From the NCBI RefSeq assembly GCF_017876095.1, contig NZ_JAGINM010000002.1, positions 62,001 to 126,000 on the forward strand: a DNA stretch of 64,000 nt, in the 5' to 3' direction. Below the pieces are notes generated by a model. The model did no database searches. It was not told where the DNA came from and saw nothing but the letters and a program-made list of their open reading frames with translations. Shown piece after piece: positions 16,729 through 25,298 of the stretch (positions within the stretch are counted from its first letter, which is position 1; the number at the start of each line of letters is the position of its first letter). Origin of the DNA: Azospirillum agricola. GTDB lineage: Bacteria > Pseudomonadota > Alphaproteobacteria > Azospirillales > Azospirillaceae. The position numbers and the translations under genes are program-made.

Positions 16729-18687
16729 ATGCTGTCCAACCTCTCCATCGGCACGCGGATCGCGCTGCTGGTCGTCGCCTCCCTGGTCACGGTGGGGTTG
16801 CTGGGCGGCACCGTCGCGGTCGGCGCGCGGCAGGTGTTCGAGGCGACGGCCGAGATGAACCGGTTCCGCGGGATTTACGAACAGATCACCGACGTCGAAC
16901 GCCGGGTCGCCCGCCTCCAGTTCCAGGGCCAGCGCTTCGTGGCCGAGCGCGACGCCGAGGCCGCCCGCTCCTTCGAGGCCAACGCCGGAGCGGCGGTGGA
17001 ACTGCTGGCCGGCATCAAGGACAAGGCCGGCGAACTGATGGCGGGGGCGGATATCGAGCAGGTGGTGGGCGGCCTGTCCGGCCTGAACGGCCAGTTCTCG
17101 GGCGTGGTCGACAAGGCCAAGGAGCTGGGGTTGACCGACGAGACGGGCCTGCGCGGCGCCCTGCGCGCCTCGGCGAAGGCCATCGAGGATGAGCTGAAGC
17201 AGTGGCCCAACGCCGACAAGCTGTCCGGCCGCATGGAATCGATGCGCAAGATGGAGAAGGACTTCATCATCTACCAGGACGAGGGGATGCTGTCGGGGCA
17301 TCGCAAGGCCTTCAACGAGTTCACCTTCTTCCTCGCCGACGCCGGGCTGGACGAGACCACCCAGCTCAAGCTGGAGGGGCTGGCGCGCACCTACCGCACC
17401 GACCTCGGCAAGTTCGTCGACGGCAGCAAGGCGTTCCGTGCCCAGGTCCAGTCCTTCAACGGCGCCTTCCAGGCGCTCGTCCCGCGCTTCGACGCGCTGC
17501 TGGAGAGCGCCAACGCCGGCATGGCCGGGGCGGTGAACACGCAGAACGCCGTCGGCGAGGAGGTCACCGCCAACGCACTGATGGCCGGTTCGGTGCTGCT
17601 CGTCGGCTTCATCGTCACCAGCCTGTTCGTGGCGCGCAGCATCACCGGCCCGCTGCGGCTGATCGAGGCGGCGATGGAGAAGCTGGCGGCCGGCGACCGC
17701 GCCGCCGCCGTGCCCGGCACCACGCGTCGCGACGAGATCGGCGCCATGGCCCGCGCCGTCGCCGTGTTCAAGGACAACCTGCAACGCACCCATGACCTGG
17801 AGATCGAGGCGCGCGAGGCCGAGCGCCGCGCCGAGGCCGACCGCAAGGCGTCGCTGCGCGAGGTGGCGACCGACTTCGACGGTGCCTTCGGCCGGGTGCT
17901 CGGCACCGTCGGCAACGCCACCGAGCAGATCCGCAACGGCGCCCATCTGCTGCGCGACATCGCCGAGACGATGAAGGAGCAGGCGCTCCACACGGCGGAG
18001 AAAGCGGAGCAGACGTCGGAGGTGGTCGGCATCGTCAACACGGTGTCGCAGACGCTGAGCAGCTCGATTGGCGAGATCGGCGGCCGGGTCACCACCACCT
18101 CGACCGCGGTGGAGCGCGCGGTGAACCGGGCGCGGCAGAGCGACGCCGCGGTGCAGGCGCTGGCCGACAGCTCGCAGCGGATCGGCGAGATCGTCCGGCT
18201 GATCACCGACATCGCCGGGCAGACCAACCTGCTGGCGCTCAACGCCACCATCGAGGCGGCGCGGGCGGGCGAAGCGGGAAAGGGCTTCGCCGTCGTGGCG
18301 CAGGAGGTCAAGGTGCTGGCCGGTCAGACCGCCAAGGCGACCGAGGACATCGGCTCGCAGATCGGTGCCATCCAGGGCGCCACCGCCGATGTGGTCGACG
18401 CCATCCGCGCCATCCGCGCCACGGTGGAGGAGGTGCAGATCCTGTCCGGCGAGGTGTCCGCCGCCGTCAGCCAGCAGTTGGAGCACACGCAGAAGATCGC
18501 CTCGGCGGTGGACCGCGCCACCCACAACTCGCACGAGGTGTCGGAGAGCGTCAGCACCATGGCCATCACCGCCGCCGAGACCGGAAAGTCGGCCGTCGAG
18601 ATGATGTATTCCGCTGGTCAGCTCACCACCGAGCTGCAACAGCTCGAAAGCGACGCCGACCGCTTCGTGGCGTCGATCAAGGTTTGA
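16729..18687 (+). CDS. Methyl-accepting chemotaxis protein
   Basis: A transmembrane chemoreceptor of 652 residues. TM1 is at about 11-34, a periplasmic all-helical sensor (possibly HBM-like four-helix) at ~35-285, TM2 at ~286-308, HAMP directly after, and the cytoplasmic signalling hairpin at ~390-652. The hairpin tip for CheA/CheW contact is seen in [20 protein letters not shown] and [15 protein letters not shown]. No CheR-docking pentapeptide is present: it ends ASIKV. AAAAGGAA lies about 9 bases before the ATG. The ligand cannot be told from sequence. A strong hairpin terminator follows. Confidence 0.93.
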   Translation: MLSNLSIGTRIALLVVASLVTVGLLGGTVAVGARQVFEATAEMNRFRGIYEQITDVERRVARLQFQGQRFVAERDAEAARSFEANAGAAVELLAGIKDKAGELMAGADIEQVVGGLSGLNGQFSGVVDKAKELGLTDETGLRGALRASAKAIEDELKQWPNADKLSGRMESMRKMEKDFIIYQDEGMLSGHRKAFNEFTFFLADAGLDETTQLKLEGLARTYRTDLGKFVDGSKAFRAQVQSFNGAFQALVPRFDALLESANAGMAGAVNTQNAVGEEVTANALMAGSVLLVGFIVTSLFVARSITGPLRLIEAAMEKLAAGDRAAAVPGTTRRDEIGAMARAVAVFKDNLQRTHDLEIEAREAERRAEADRKASLREVATDFDGAFGRVLGTVGNATEQIRNGAHLLRDIAETMKEQALHTAEKAEQTSEVVGIVNTVSQTLSSSIGEIGGRVTTTSTAVERAVNRARQSDAAVQALADSSQRIGEIVRLITDIAGQTNLLALNATIEAARAGEAGKGFAVVAQEVKVLAGQTAKATEDIGSQIGAIQGATADVVDAIRAIRATVEEVQILSGEVSAAVSQQLEHTQKIASAVDRATHNSHEVSESVSTMAITAAETGKSAVEMMYSAGQLTTELQQLESDADRFVASIKV

Positions 18688-18698
18688 GCATCCATACA

Positions 18699-18743
18699 AA
18701 GGAAAAAGCCCTTCTTCCGGTGCGGAAGAAGGGCTTTTTCCTT
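18699..18743. terminator. Bidirectional intrinsic terminator, 21-bp perfect stem
   Basis: Two 21-base arms match perfectly around a 3-base loop, with core GCCCTTCTTCCG and CGGAAGAAGGGC and flanking A and T runs on each side. It lies between the convergent chemoreceptor and cyclophilin genes and can stop transcription from both. Confidence 0.9.
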
Positions 18744-18750
18744 CCCGGCC

Positions 18751-19302
<552 letters not shown>

Positions 19303-19422
19303 GCGAAACACTCCGATGTTCCGAATTCCGCGCCGGGGACCATAGGGGAAAAGCCACCCGATGCAAAGCCGCCCGGCGGTCCCCACACTATCCTCCAAAA
19401 GTCACGGACGATAGGGTCGCAA

Positions 19423-21153
19423 GTGGGTGTTGATGACGGCGGGTTGAAGAACGGGGGACGGCTTTTGGTCGAGAGCAGCGTCGGAACGGTGCGCCGGAGG
19501 CGGCGATGGAGGAGGATGGCGGCTCTGCTGGCCGGGGCGGCGGTGGCCGTCGCCGTGCCCGCCGTCCTGTTCGCCGATGCCGGGTTGGGCGCCGCCGCGA
19601 CCATGGCCCTGCGCCGCGCCGGCTTCGAAGGAGCCGTGGTTGACGTAGGCCGGATCGGCCTCGATCCCGACCGCTGGGCGCTGCAACTGGACGCCGCCAT
19701 CGATTTCGGCCCCTTGGATAGCGCCGGTGCCGCGCTGGACGTGCCGCTCGGCGGACGGGCGCGGCTGTCGGGCACCGTGGCTGTGGCTTTGTCGGATTGG
19801 GCGCTGACGGCAACGCCGCTCGGCTGCCTGGAGGGCGCGGGGGAGGGGCTCTCGCTGCACGGCGAATCCCTCGCCCTGCCGAACGGGCTGACCCTGTGCG
19901 CGCCCAAGGATGCCTCGGCCCTGCGCTGGTCCGGCGACGGGCTGGCCCTGGCGGCCGACCTGCGGGCGCCCCGCCTGGATCTGCCGGCGCGCGCCCTGCG
20001 TGTCGACGGCCTGTCGGTGGCCTGGACGCAATCGCCGCCCGGACAGCGGGTCGACGCGCGCGCCGCCGTGCTGCGCCGGACCGTCAACCCGGCCGAGCTG
20101 GTGCCGCTGGCGCTTCAGGTCCAGGGGGAGCAGGCGGCGGACGACATGGTCTGGCGCTTCACCGGCACGGCGACCGGGGCTCAGGGGCTGCTGACGGCCA
20201 GCCTGACCGGCACCCACGATGCACGGACGGGCGAAGGCCGGGCCGATCTCCAGACCAAACCGGTGCGCCTCGTCCCGAATGGGCCAGGGGTGAAGGCGTT
20301 GTCGCCGCTGCTGGCCGGATCGATCGGCGGCGCCTCGGGCACCCTGACCGTCAAGGGAGCGTTGGCCTGGGGCGCCGCCGGCACCCGTTCCACCGGGCAG
20401 ATTCGAATTCAGGACGCCGCCGGCAGGGTCGGGCCGGTCACGGTCGGCGGGGTGAACGGGACCGTCGCCCTCTCCAGCCTGTCGCCGCCGATCATCCCGG
20501 ACGGCCAGAAGCTGGCGGTGGCGCTGCTCGACGTCGGCGTGCCGCTGACCGACGGCACCGTCCGCTTCGGCTACGGCCGCGACCGCCGGCTCGACGTCGA
20601 CGAGGCGGTGTGGGGCTGGGCGGGCGGGCGGCTGCGCGCCGATCCGTTCGAGCTGTCGTCGACCGCGCCCAAGGGCACGGTGACTCTCCGTGCCGAGGGG
20701 GTGGACCTCGCCCGAATCTTCGACCTCATCGACGTCGAGGGGATGGAGGCCACCGGCACCCTGTCCGGCACGTTGCCGGTCCGGCTGGACGGCGACCATG
20801 TCCGGTTCGACGGCGGCGTGCTGGAGGCACGGGACGCCGGCACCCTGCGTTACGACCCGGCCCATCCGCCGCCCTCCCTTCAGGGAGAGGACGGCAGCCC
20901 CGGCGCGATGCTGCTCGGGGCGCTGACCGACTTCCGTTACGAGAGCCTGCGCCTGACCATCGACGGGGAGGCGGGGGCCGATCTCAGCGTCGGCCTGTCG
21001 GTGCGCGGCGCCAACCCTTCATTCTATGATGGTCATCCGGTCGCGCTTAACCTTAAGCTGTCGGGCGCGCTCGACCGGATCCTGCGCCAGAGCCTCGACG
21101 CCGCCCGCATCCCCGACGCGGTGCGCGACCGCATGACCGGTTTCGACAAGTAA
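19423..21153 (+). CDS. ydbH: YdbH domain protein, AsmA-like lipid-transport factor
   Basis: A 576-residue AsmA-clan protein with one N-terminal membrane helix (MAALLAGAAVAVAVPAVLF) and a long periplasmic beta-rich domain, matching YdbH. In E. coli, YdbH is one of three redundant AsmA-like bridges (with TamB and YhdP) carrying phospholipid to the outer membrane. The identification rests on the downstream pair: a YnbE-like lipoprotein and a YdbL-like DUF1318 protein, the same operon as in E. coli. The start is uncertain: GTG 19423 is the longest, GTG 19489 or ATG 19516 (after GGAGGAGG) also keep the helix. Confidence 0.82.
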   Translation: MGVDDGGLKNGGRLLVESSVGTVRRRRRWRRMAALLAGAAVAVAVPAVLFADAGLGAAATMALRRAGFEGAVVDVGRIGLDPDRWALQLDAAIDFGPLDSAGAALDVPLGGRARLSGTVAVALSDWALTATPLGCLEGAGEGLSLHGESLALPNGLTLCAPKDASALRWSGDGLALAADLRAPRLDLPARALRVDGLSVAWTQSPPGQRVDARAAVLRRTVNPAELVPLALQVQGEQAADDMVWRFTGTATGAQGLLTASLTGTHDARTGEGRADLQTKPVRLVPNGPGVKALSPLLAGSIGGASGTLTVKGALAWGAAGTRSTGQIRIQDAAGRVGPVTVGGVNGTVALSSLSPPIIPDGQKLAVALLDVGVPLTDGTVRFGYGRDRRLDVDEAVWGWAGGRLRADPFELSSTAPKGTVTLRAEGVDLARIFDLIDVEGMEATGTLSGTLPVRLDGDHVRFDGGVLEARDAGTLRYDPAHPPPSLQGEDGSPGAMLLGALTDFRYESLRLTIDGEAGADLSVGLSVRGANPSFYDGHPVALNLKLSGALDRILRQSLDAARIPDAVRDRMTGFDK

Positions 21154-21171
21154 GGACCCTTGAACGCCACC

Positions 21172-21435
21172 ATGACGACCAAGACCCGATTCCCCAGCCT
21201 GCTGGCACCACCGCTTCTCGCCGTGGCGTTGGTGGCCTGCTCCCCGACCGTGAAGATCGAGGCGCCCGACAAACCGATCGAGATCAACCTGAACGTCCGC
21301 ATCGAGCAGGAGGTCCGCGTCAGGCTGGAGCGCGACGTCGACAGCGCCATCCGCAACGATCCCGGCCTGTTCGGCCTGCCGCCCGCTTCCGTGTCCGGCG
21401 CCGCGCCGGCCGCTTCCAAGGGGAAGACGCCATGA
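21172..21435 (+). CDS. ynbE: YnbE-like outer-membrane lipoprotein
   Basis: An 87-residue predicted lipoprotein with lipobox LVAC, then the YnbE signature SPTVKIEAPDKPIEINLNV and IEQEVRV. In E. coli, YnbE sits at the outer membrane, stacks by beta-strand augmentation onto YdbH and completes the bridge. It begins 18 bases after ydbH and overlaps ydbL by ATGA. A TTG 4 codons earlier is the only alternative start. Confidence 0.85.
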   Translation: MTTKTRFPSLLAPPLLAVALVACSPTVKIEAPDKPIEINLNVRIEQEVRVRLERDVDSAIRNDPGLFGLPPASVSGAAPAASKGKTP

Positions 21436-21782
21436 CCAGCCGTTTTTTCCGCACCCTGACCGCCGCCCTGTTCCTGCTTGGAGCTCCCGTCCTGGCCTCC
21501 GCCCCCGCCATGGCTCAGGACGCGCTGGCCGCCGCCAAGACGGCCGGGCAGATCGGCGAGCGGCCGGACGGGCTGGTCGGCTCGCTCCCCGGCGCGCCGC
21601 CGCTGGTCGAGACGCTGGTCGCCGAGGTCAACGCCCAGCGGCTCGCCCGGTACAAGCAGATCGCCGCAAGCAACGGCACCGCGCTCGACAAGGTGCAGGC
21701 GGTCGCCGGCCAGCAGCTGGTCGAGCGCACGCCCGCCGGCCAGTTCGTCATGACGCCGGCCGGCCAGTGGCAGCGCAAGTGA
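21432..21782 (+). CDS. ydbL: YdbL-like DUF1318 periplasmic protein
   Basis: A 116-residue secreted protein with a signal peptide ending near APAMAQ. The DUF1318 core (LAAAKTAGQIGERPDGLVG and VNAQRLARYKQIAASNG with VERTPAGQF) matches YdbL, which in E. coli controls YnbE multimer formation. It is translationally coupled to ynbE and is followed after 1 base by the GT41 gene. Confidence 0.88.
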   Translation: MTSRFFRTLTAALFLLGAPVLASAPAMAQDALAAAKTAGQIGERPDGLVGSLPGAPPLVETLVAEVNAQRLARYKQIAASNGTALDKVQAVAGQQLVERTPAGQFVMTPAGQWQRK

Positions 21783-21783
21783 C

Positions 21784-23793
21784 GTGACCGCCGGCACCGA
21801 TCCGCGCGCGGCGCTTCGCGAGCAGCGCCGCCGGCTGTCCGAACGGCCGGGCGATCCGGCCATTCTGTCGGCGCTGTTCGCGGCGCTCGACGCGCTGGGC
21901 GAGGCCGGCACGCCGGAGGAGGCGGTCGCCCGCTCCAACTTCGGCGAGGCGCTGCGCCGGCAGGGCCGGGCGGCGGAAGCGGAGGCGCATCACCGCCGGG
22001 CCGTCGCCTGGCTGCCGGGATTCGGCGGCAACCATTTCAATCTCGGCGTCACGCTCCAAACACTCGGCCGCACCGGCGAGGCGGCGGAGGCCTATGGCGA
22101 GGCCGCCCGCCTCATGCCGTCCTTCGCCGGTGCCGCCTGCAACGAGGGCGCCATGCTGCGCGCTCTCGGCCGCTGGGACGAGGCGGAGGCGGCGCTGCGC
22201 CGCGCGCTGGCGACCGATCGCGGGTTGGCGGCGGGCTGGCTGAACCTCGCCGCCGTCCGGCGCGACCGTGGGGACGGGGAGGGCGCCGTCCGGGGGTTCC
22301 GCAACACGCTGGCCTTGCGCCCCGATCTGGCCGAGGCGCACGCCAATCTGGCGCTGGCTCTGAAGGAGACGGAGCGCATTCCCGAAAGCCTGCCGGGCTT
22401 CGAGCGGGCCTTGCGCCTCGGCCTGTCCGACGCCGGAGGCGTGCTGGCCCAACTGGTGCAGCAGCGCCGGCATCTCGCGCGCTGGGACGGGCTGGATGAG
22501 TTGTCGGGCCGTCTCATCGCGGCGGTGCGCGACGGACGGACCGAGCAGGTCCATCCCTGGATCTTCCTGGGCGAGGGCGCCGGCCCGACCCTGGAACGCG
22601 CGTGCGCCGAACGCTACAGCGCGTGGCGCACGCGTGGCATCCGTCCGGCCTTCCCCAGCCGCAGGGAGCGGGGCGAGCGCTTGCGCGTCGGCTATCTGTC
22701 GGCCGACTACCACGAGCACGCGACCGCCGTGCTGATCGCCGAACTGATCGAACGGCACGACCGCGACCGTTTCACCATCGTCGGCCTGTCGCACGGCGCC
22801 GACGACGGCGGGCCGATGCGGGCGCGTCTGCGGCGCGGCTTCGATCGCTTCATCGATCTGTCGGCGCTCTCCGACGGGGACGCCGCCCGCCGCATCCATG
22901 GCGAGGGCATCGATCTTCTGGTCGATCTGAAGGGGCACACCCAGAACGCCCGGCCGGGCATCGCCGCCCACCGGCCGGCACCGGTCCAGGCGCAATGGCT
23001 GGGCTATCCCGGCAGCGTCGGGGCCGGCTTCATCGATTACGTCATCGCCGACGCCACCGTGGCGCCCTTCGACCGGCAGGCTGACTACAGCGAGCGTATC
23101 GTCCAACTGCCCGGCAGCTACCAGCCCAACGACCGCACCCGCGCCATCGGCCCGACACCCGGCCGCGCCGCCTGCGGGCTGCCCGAGGACGGCGTCGTCT
23201 TCTGCTGCTTCAACGCCGCCTACAAGATCGGGCCGGAGCTGTTCGGCCGCTGGTGCCGCCTGCTCGACGCGGTTCCCGGCTCGGTCCTCTGGCTGCTGGC
23301 CAGCCATCCCGAGGTCCCCGGCAACCTGCGGCGCGAGGCGGCGGCGCGGGGAGTGGCGCCGGATCGGCTGGTCTTCGCGCCACGCCTGCCCGGGCCGGAC
23401 CATCTGGCGCGCTACCGGCTGGCCGACCTGTTCCTCGACACCGGCCCGGTCGGTGCCCACACCACCGCCGGCGAGGCGTTGTGGGCCGGCCTGCCGGTGC
23501 TGACCATGCTGGGCGGGGGCTTCGCCGCGCGGGTCGGCGCCAGCCTGCTGCGCGCCGTCGGCCTGCCGGACCTCGTGGCCGAAAGCTGGGAGGCCTACGA
23601 GGCGATGGCGCTCGACCTCGCGCGCCGGCCGGAAGCGCTGGAGGCGCTGCGCTCACGCCTTGCGGCCAACCGGGTGGCGGCCCCCCTGTTCGACAGCGCG
23701 CGCTTCGCCCGTGGCCTGGAAAGCGCCTTCACGACCATGTGGGACATCCACGCGCGCGGCGAGGCGCCGCGCTCCTTCGCGGTGCCCGGCTAG
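21784..23793 (+). CDS. TPR-containing GT41 (SPINDLY/OGT-like) glycosyltransferase
   Basis: A 669-residue fusion of about five tetratricopeptide repeats (residues ~10-220) to a GT41 catalytic domain, as in protein O-GlcNAc/O-fucose transferases. GT41 motifs are VGYLSADYHEHATA, DLKGHTQNARPGI, RPAPVQAQWLGYPGSVGAGFIDYVIAD, FNAAYKI and HTTAGEALWAGLPVLT. The GTG start lies 1 base after ydbL, so it is probably in that operon. It might glycosylate proteins (bacterial homologs modify flagellin or adhesins) or a polysaccharide; acceptor and sugar are unknown. No signal peptide is seen, so it is cytoplasmic. Confidence 0.88.
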   Translation: MTAGTDPRAALREQRRRLSERPGDPAILSALFAALDALGEAGTPEEAVARSNFGEALRRQGRAAEAEAHHRRAVAWLPGFGGNHFNLGVTLQTLGRTGEAAEAYGEAARLMPSFAGAACNEGAMLRALGRWDEAEAALRRALATDRGLAAGWLNLAAVRRDRGDGEGAVRGFRNTLALRPDLAEAHANLALALKETERIPESLPGFERALRLGLSDAGGVLAQLVQQRRHLARWDGLDELSGRLIAAVRDGRTEQVHPWIFLGEGAGPTLERACAERYSAWRTRGIRPAFPSRRERGERLRVGYLSADYHEHATAVLIAELIERHDRDRFTIVGLSHGADDGGPMRARLRRGFDRFIDLSALSDGDAARRIHGEGIDLLVDLKGHTQNARPGIAAHRPAPVQAQWLGYPGSVGAGFIDYVIADATVAPFDRQADYSERIVQLPGSYQPNDRTRAIGPTPGRAACGLPEDGVVFCCFNAAYKIGPELFGRWCRLLDAVPGSVLWLLASHPEVPGNLRREAAARGVAPDRLVFAPRLPGPDHLARYRLADLFLDTGPVGAHTTAGEALWAGLPVLTMLGGGFAARVGASLLRAVGLPDLVAESWEAYEAMALDLARRPEALEALRSRLAANRVAAPLFDSARFARGLESAFTTMWDIHARGEAPRSFAVPG

Positions 23794-23802
23794 GGCAAAG
23801 CG

Positions 23803-24528
23803 TCAGGGGTAGGCGCAGCGGTCGGCGGTGACGTCGACGAAGGAGCGCTGGCCGGCGGCGAAGGTGAAGCGGTACTCGTTGTTGTCCACCACCAGCGACT
23901 GGTGGAGCGGCAGCACGCCGGTGGCGGTGGCGGTCTTGCCGCCGATCCCGGTGATCTTGATCGTCACCGGCTGGCCGGGGTCGAACCAGCTTTCCGGGTT
24001 GCCCTGGTTGTTGTGCGACGACTGCCCCTCGCCGGACACCGTGATGGTGCCGTTGCCGAAGGTGGTCCCGCGCACGCCGCTCTTCAGCAGCGGGGTCGAC
24101 AGGACGAAGCGCTTGCTGTCCGCCGGCTGGCAGTTGCGCGGCGTCTGCGCCTGGGAGATCACGAAGGACAGGCGGTTGGCGTCGAGGCCGCCCTTCAGCC
24201 GCTCGCTGACGAGCTGCGACAGGCGGGCGAGGTCGCCGGTCGGCACCTCGCGCTGGAGCCGCGCCTCCAGCTCGGCGCTGCGCGCTTCCGCCGTGCGGGC
24301 CGCCGTCTGCATCTGCGAGGCCAGCAGCTCGAACTCGGCCTTCTGGCGCGACAGGGTGGCGATCTCCTCGCGCAGCGTGACGTCGCGGCCCTTCAACTGC
24401 TCGATGCCCATCTGGTAGGCGAACAGCCCGACCCCCAGGATCACCGCCGCCAGAAGCCCGAACTTGCCGAAGCCGGCCCAGACACGACGCCGGTAGCGTC
24501 GTTCGTAATCATAGCGTCCGAGGGTCAT
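23803..24528 (-). CDS. Conserved hypothetical single-pass membrane protein with coiled coil
   Basis: A 241-residue protein I do not recognise. It has a basic N-terminus (RYDYERRYRRRVWAG), one membrane helix (FGLLAAVILGVGLFAYQMG, ~22-42), a coiled coil (~45-105) and a C-terminal beta-rich region with two cysteines (RNCQPAD, DRCAYP) that could be disulfide-linked in the periplasm. The topology recalls a PilO/FtsL-like scaffold, but no family motif supports that. It converges on the GT41 gene 10 bases away. The start at MTLGRYDYE is chosen because the upstream extension lacks protein-like sequence. Confidence 0.75.
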   Translation of the reverse strand: MTLGRYDYERRYRRRVWAGFGKFGLLAAVILGVGLFAYQMGIEQLKGRDVTLREEIATLSRQKAEFELLASQMQTAARTAEARSAELEARLQREVPTGDLARLSQLVSERLKGGLDANRLSFVISQAQTPRNCQPADSKRFVLSTPLLKSGVRGTTFGNGTITVSGEGQSSHNNQGNPESWFDPGQPVTIKITGIGGKTATATGVLPLHQSLVVDNNEYRFTFAAGQRSFVDVTADRCAYP

Positions 24529-24707
24529 GATGCGTCGCAGCGGTGTGGCGGGGAAGGGCACTATGGCTAGCGGCAACGCCGGTGCGATGCAACCCCTTGA
24601 CAGCGCCGTCACAGACAATGGCCCGGACATTGTTTCCACGTTGCCCGCCCCATGCTACCAACGCCCGAACTTTGTCATCGCCTGTCCGCCACCGGGAGTT
24701 CCGCGCC

Positions 24708-25298
24708 TTGCCCTGTCCCGCCCTGTTCCTCGACCGTGACGGTGTCGTCAACGTCGATCACGGCTATGTCGTCACTCATGACCGCTTCCAGTTCATGGAC
24801 GGCATCTTCGATCTGGCGCGGGCGGCGGTGGACCAGGGCTACCGCGTCGCGGTCATCACCAACCAGTCGGGCATCGCGCGCGGCTATTTCACCGAGGCGG
24901 AGTTCCTCGATTTCACCGCCTGGATGACGGGGGAGTTCCGGGCGCGCGGGGTCGAACTGGCCGGGGTCTTCCATTGCCCTTACCACCGCGGCGGCCCGGT
25001 CGAGCGCTACGCCCGCGAGAGCTTCTGGCGCAAGCCCGGCCCCGGGATGATCCTGGAGGCGGCGCGGCGCCTCGACCTCGACCTTGCCCGCTCGGTGTTC
25101 GTCGGCGACCAGCCGACCGACATGCAGGCGGCGCAGGCGGCCGGTGTCGGGCTGAAGCTGCTGGTCGGTTCGGATGCCAATCCGGAGGCCGGTGCCGAAA
25201 CGCGAACGGCCGACCACAAGGTCGGCCGTCTGGCGGACATCCTGCCGCTGCTGGCTAGTTGGACGAGGACGAACCGCCGCCCAGGAAGCTCGCGCTGA
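24708..25298 (+). CDS. HAD-IIIA phosphatase, GmhB-like (heptose bisphosphate phosphatase)
   Basis: A 196-residue HAD phosphatase most like GmhB, which removes the 7-phosphate from D-glycero-beta-manno-heptose 1,7-bisphosphate on the way to ADP-heptose for lipopolysaccharide core. Motif I is FLDRDGVVN (DRDG), motif II ITNQSG, motif III a Lys in WRKPGPGM, motif IV VFVGDQPTDM. Of the GmhB zinc site, Cys and His in CPYH remain, but the usual downstream Cys-x-Cys is replaced by S-F-W, so metal binding may be lost. A TTG start is chosen: it has GGGAG about 10 bases upstream and begins right at the fold; an ATG at 24621 would add an implausible leader. Its 3' end overlaps lptD by 44 bases. Confidence 0.8.
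   Translation: MPCPALFLDRDGVVNVDHGYVVTHDRFQFMDGIFDLARAAVDQGYRVAVITNQSGIARGYFTEAEFLDFTAWMTGEFRARGVELAGVFHCPYHRGGPVERYARESFWRKPGPGMILEAARRLDLDLARSVFVGDQPTDMQAAQAAGVGLKLLVGSDANPEAGAETRTADHKVGRLADILPLLASWTRTNRRPGSSR

Noticed and set aside
18650..18687. CheR-docking pentapeptide at the chemoreceptor C-terminus
   Set aside because: The protein ends ASIKV; no N-W-x-x-F-like motif.
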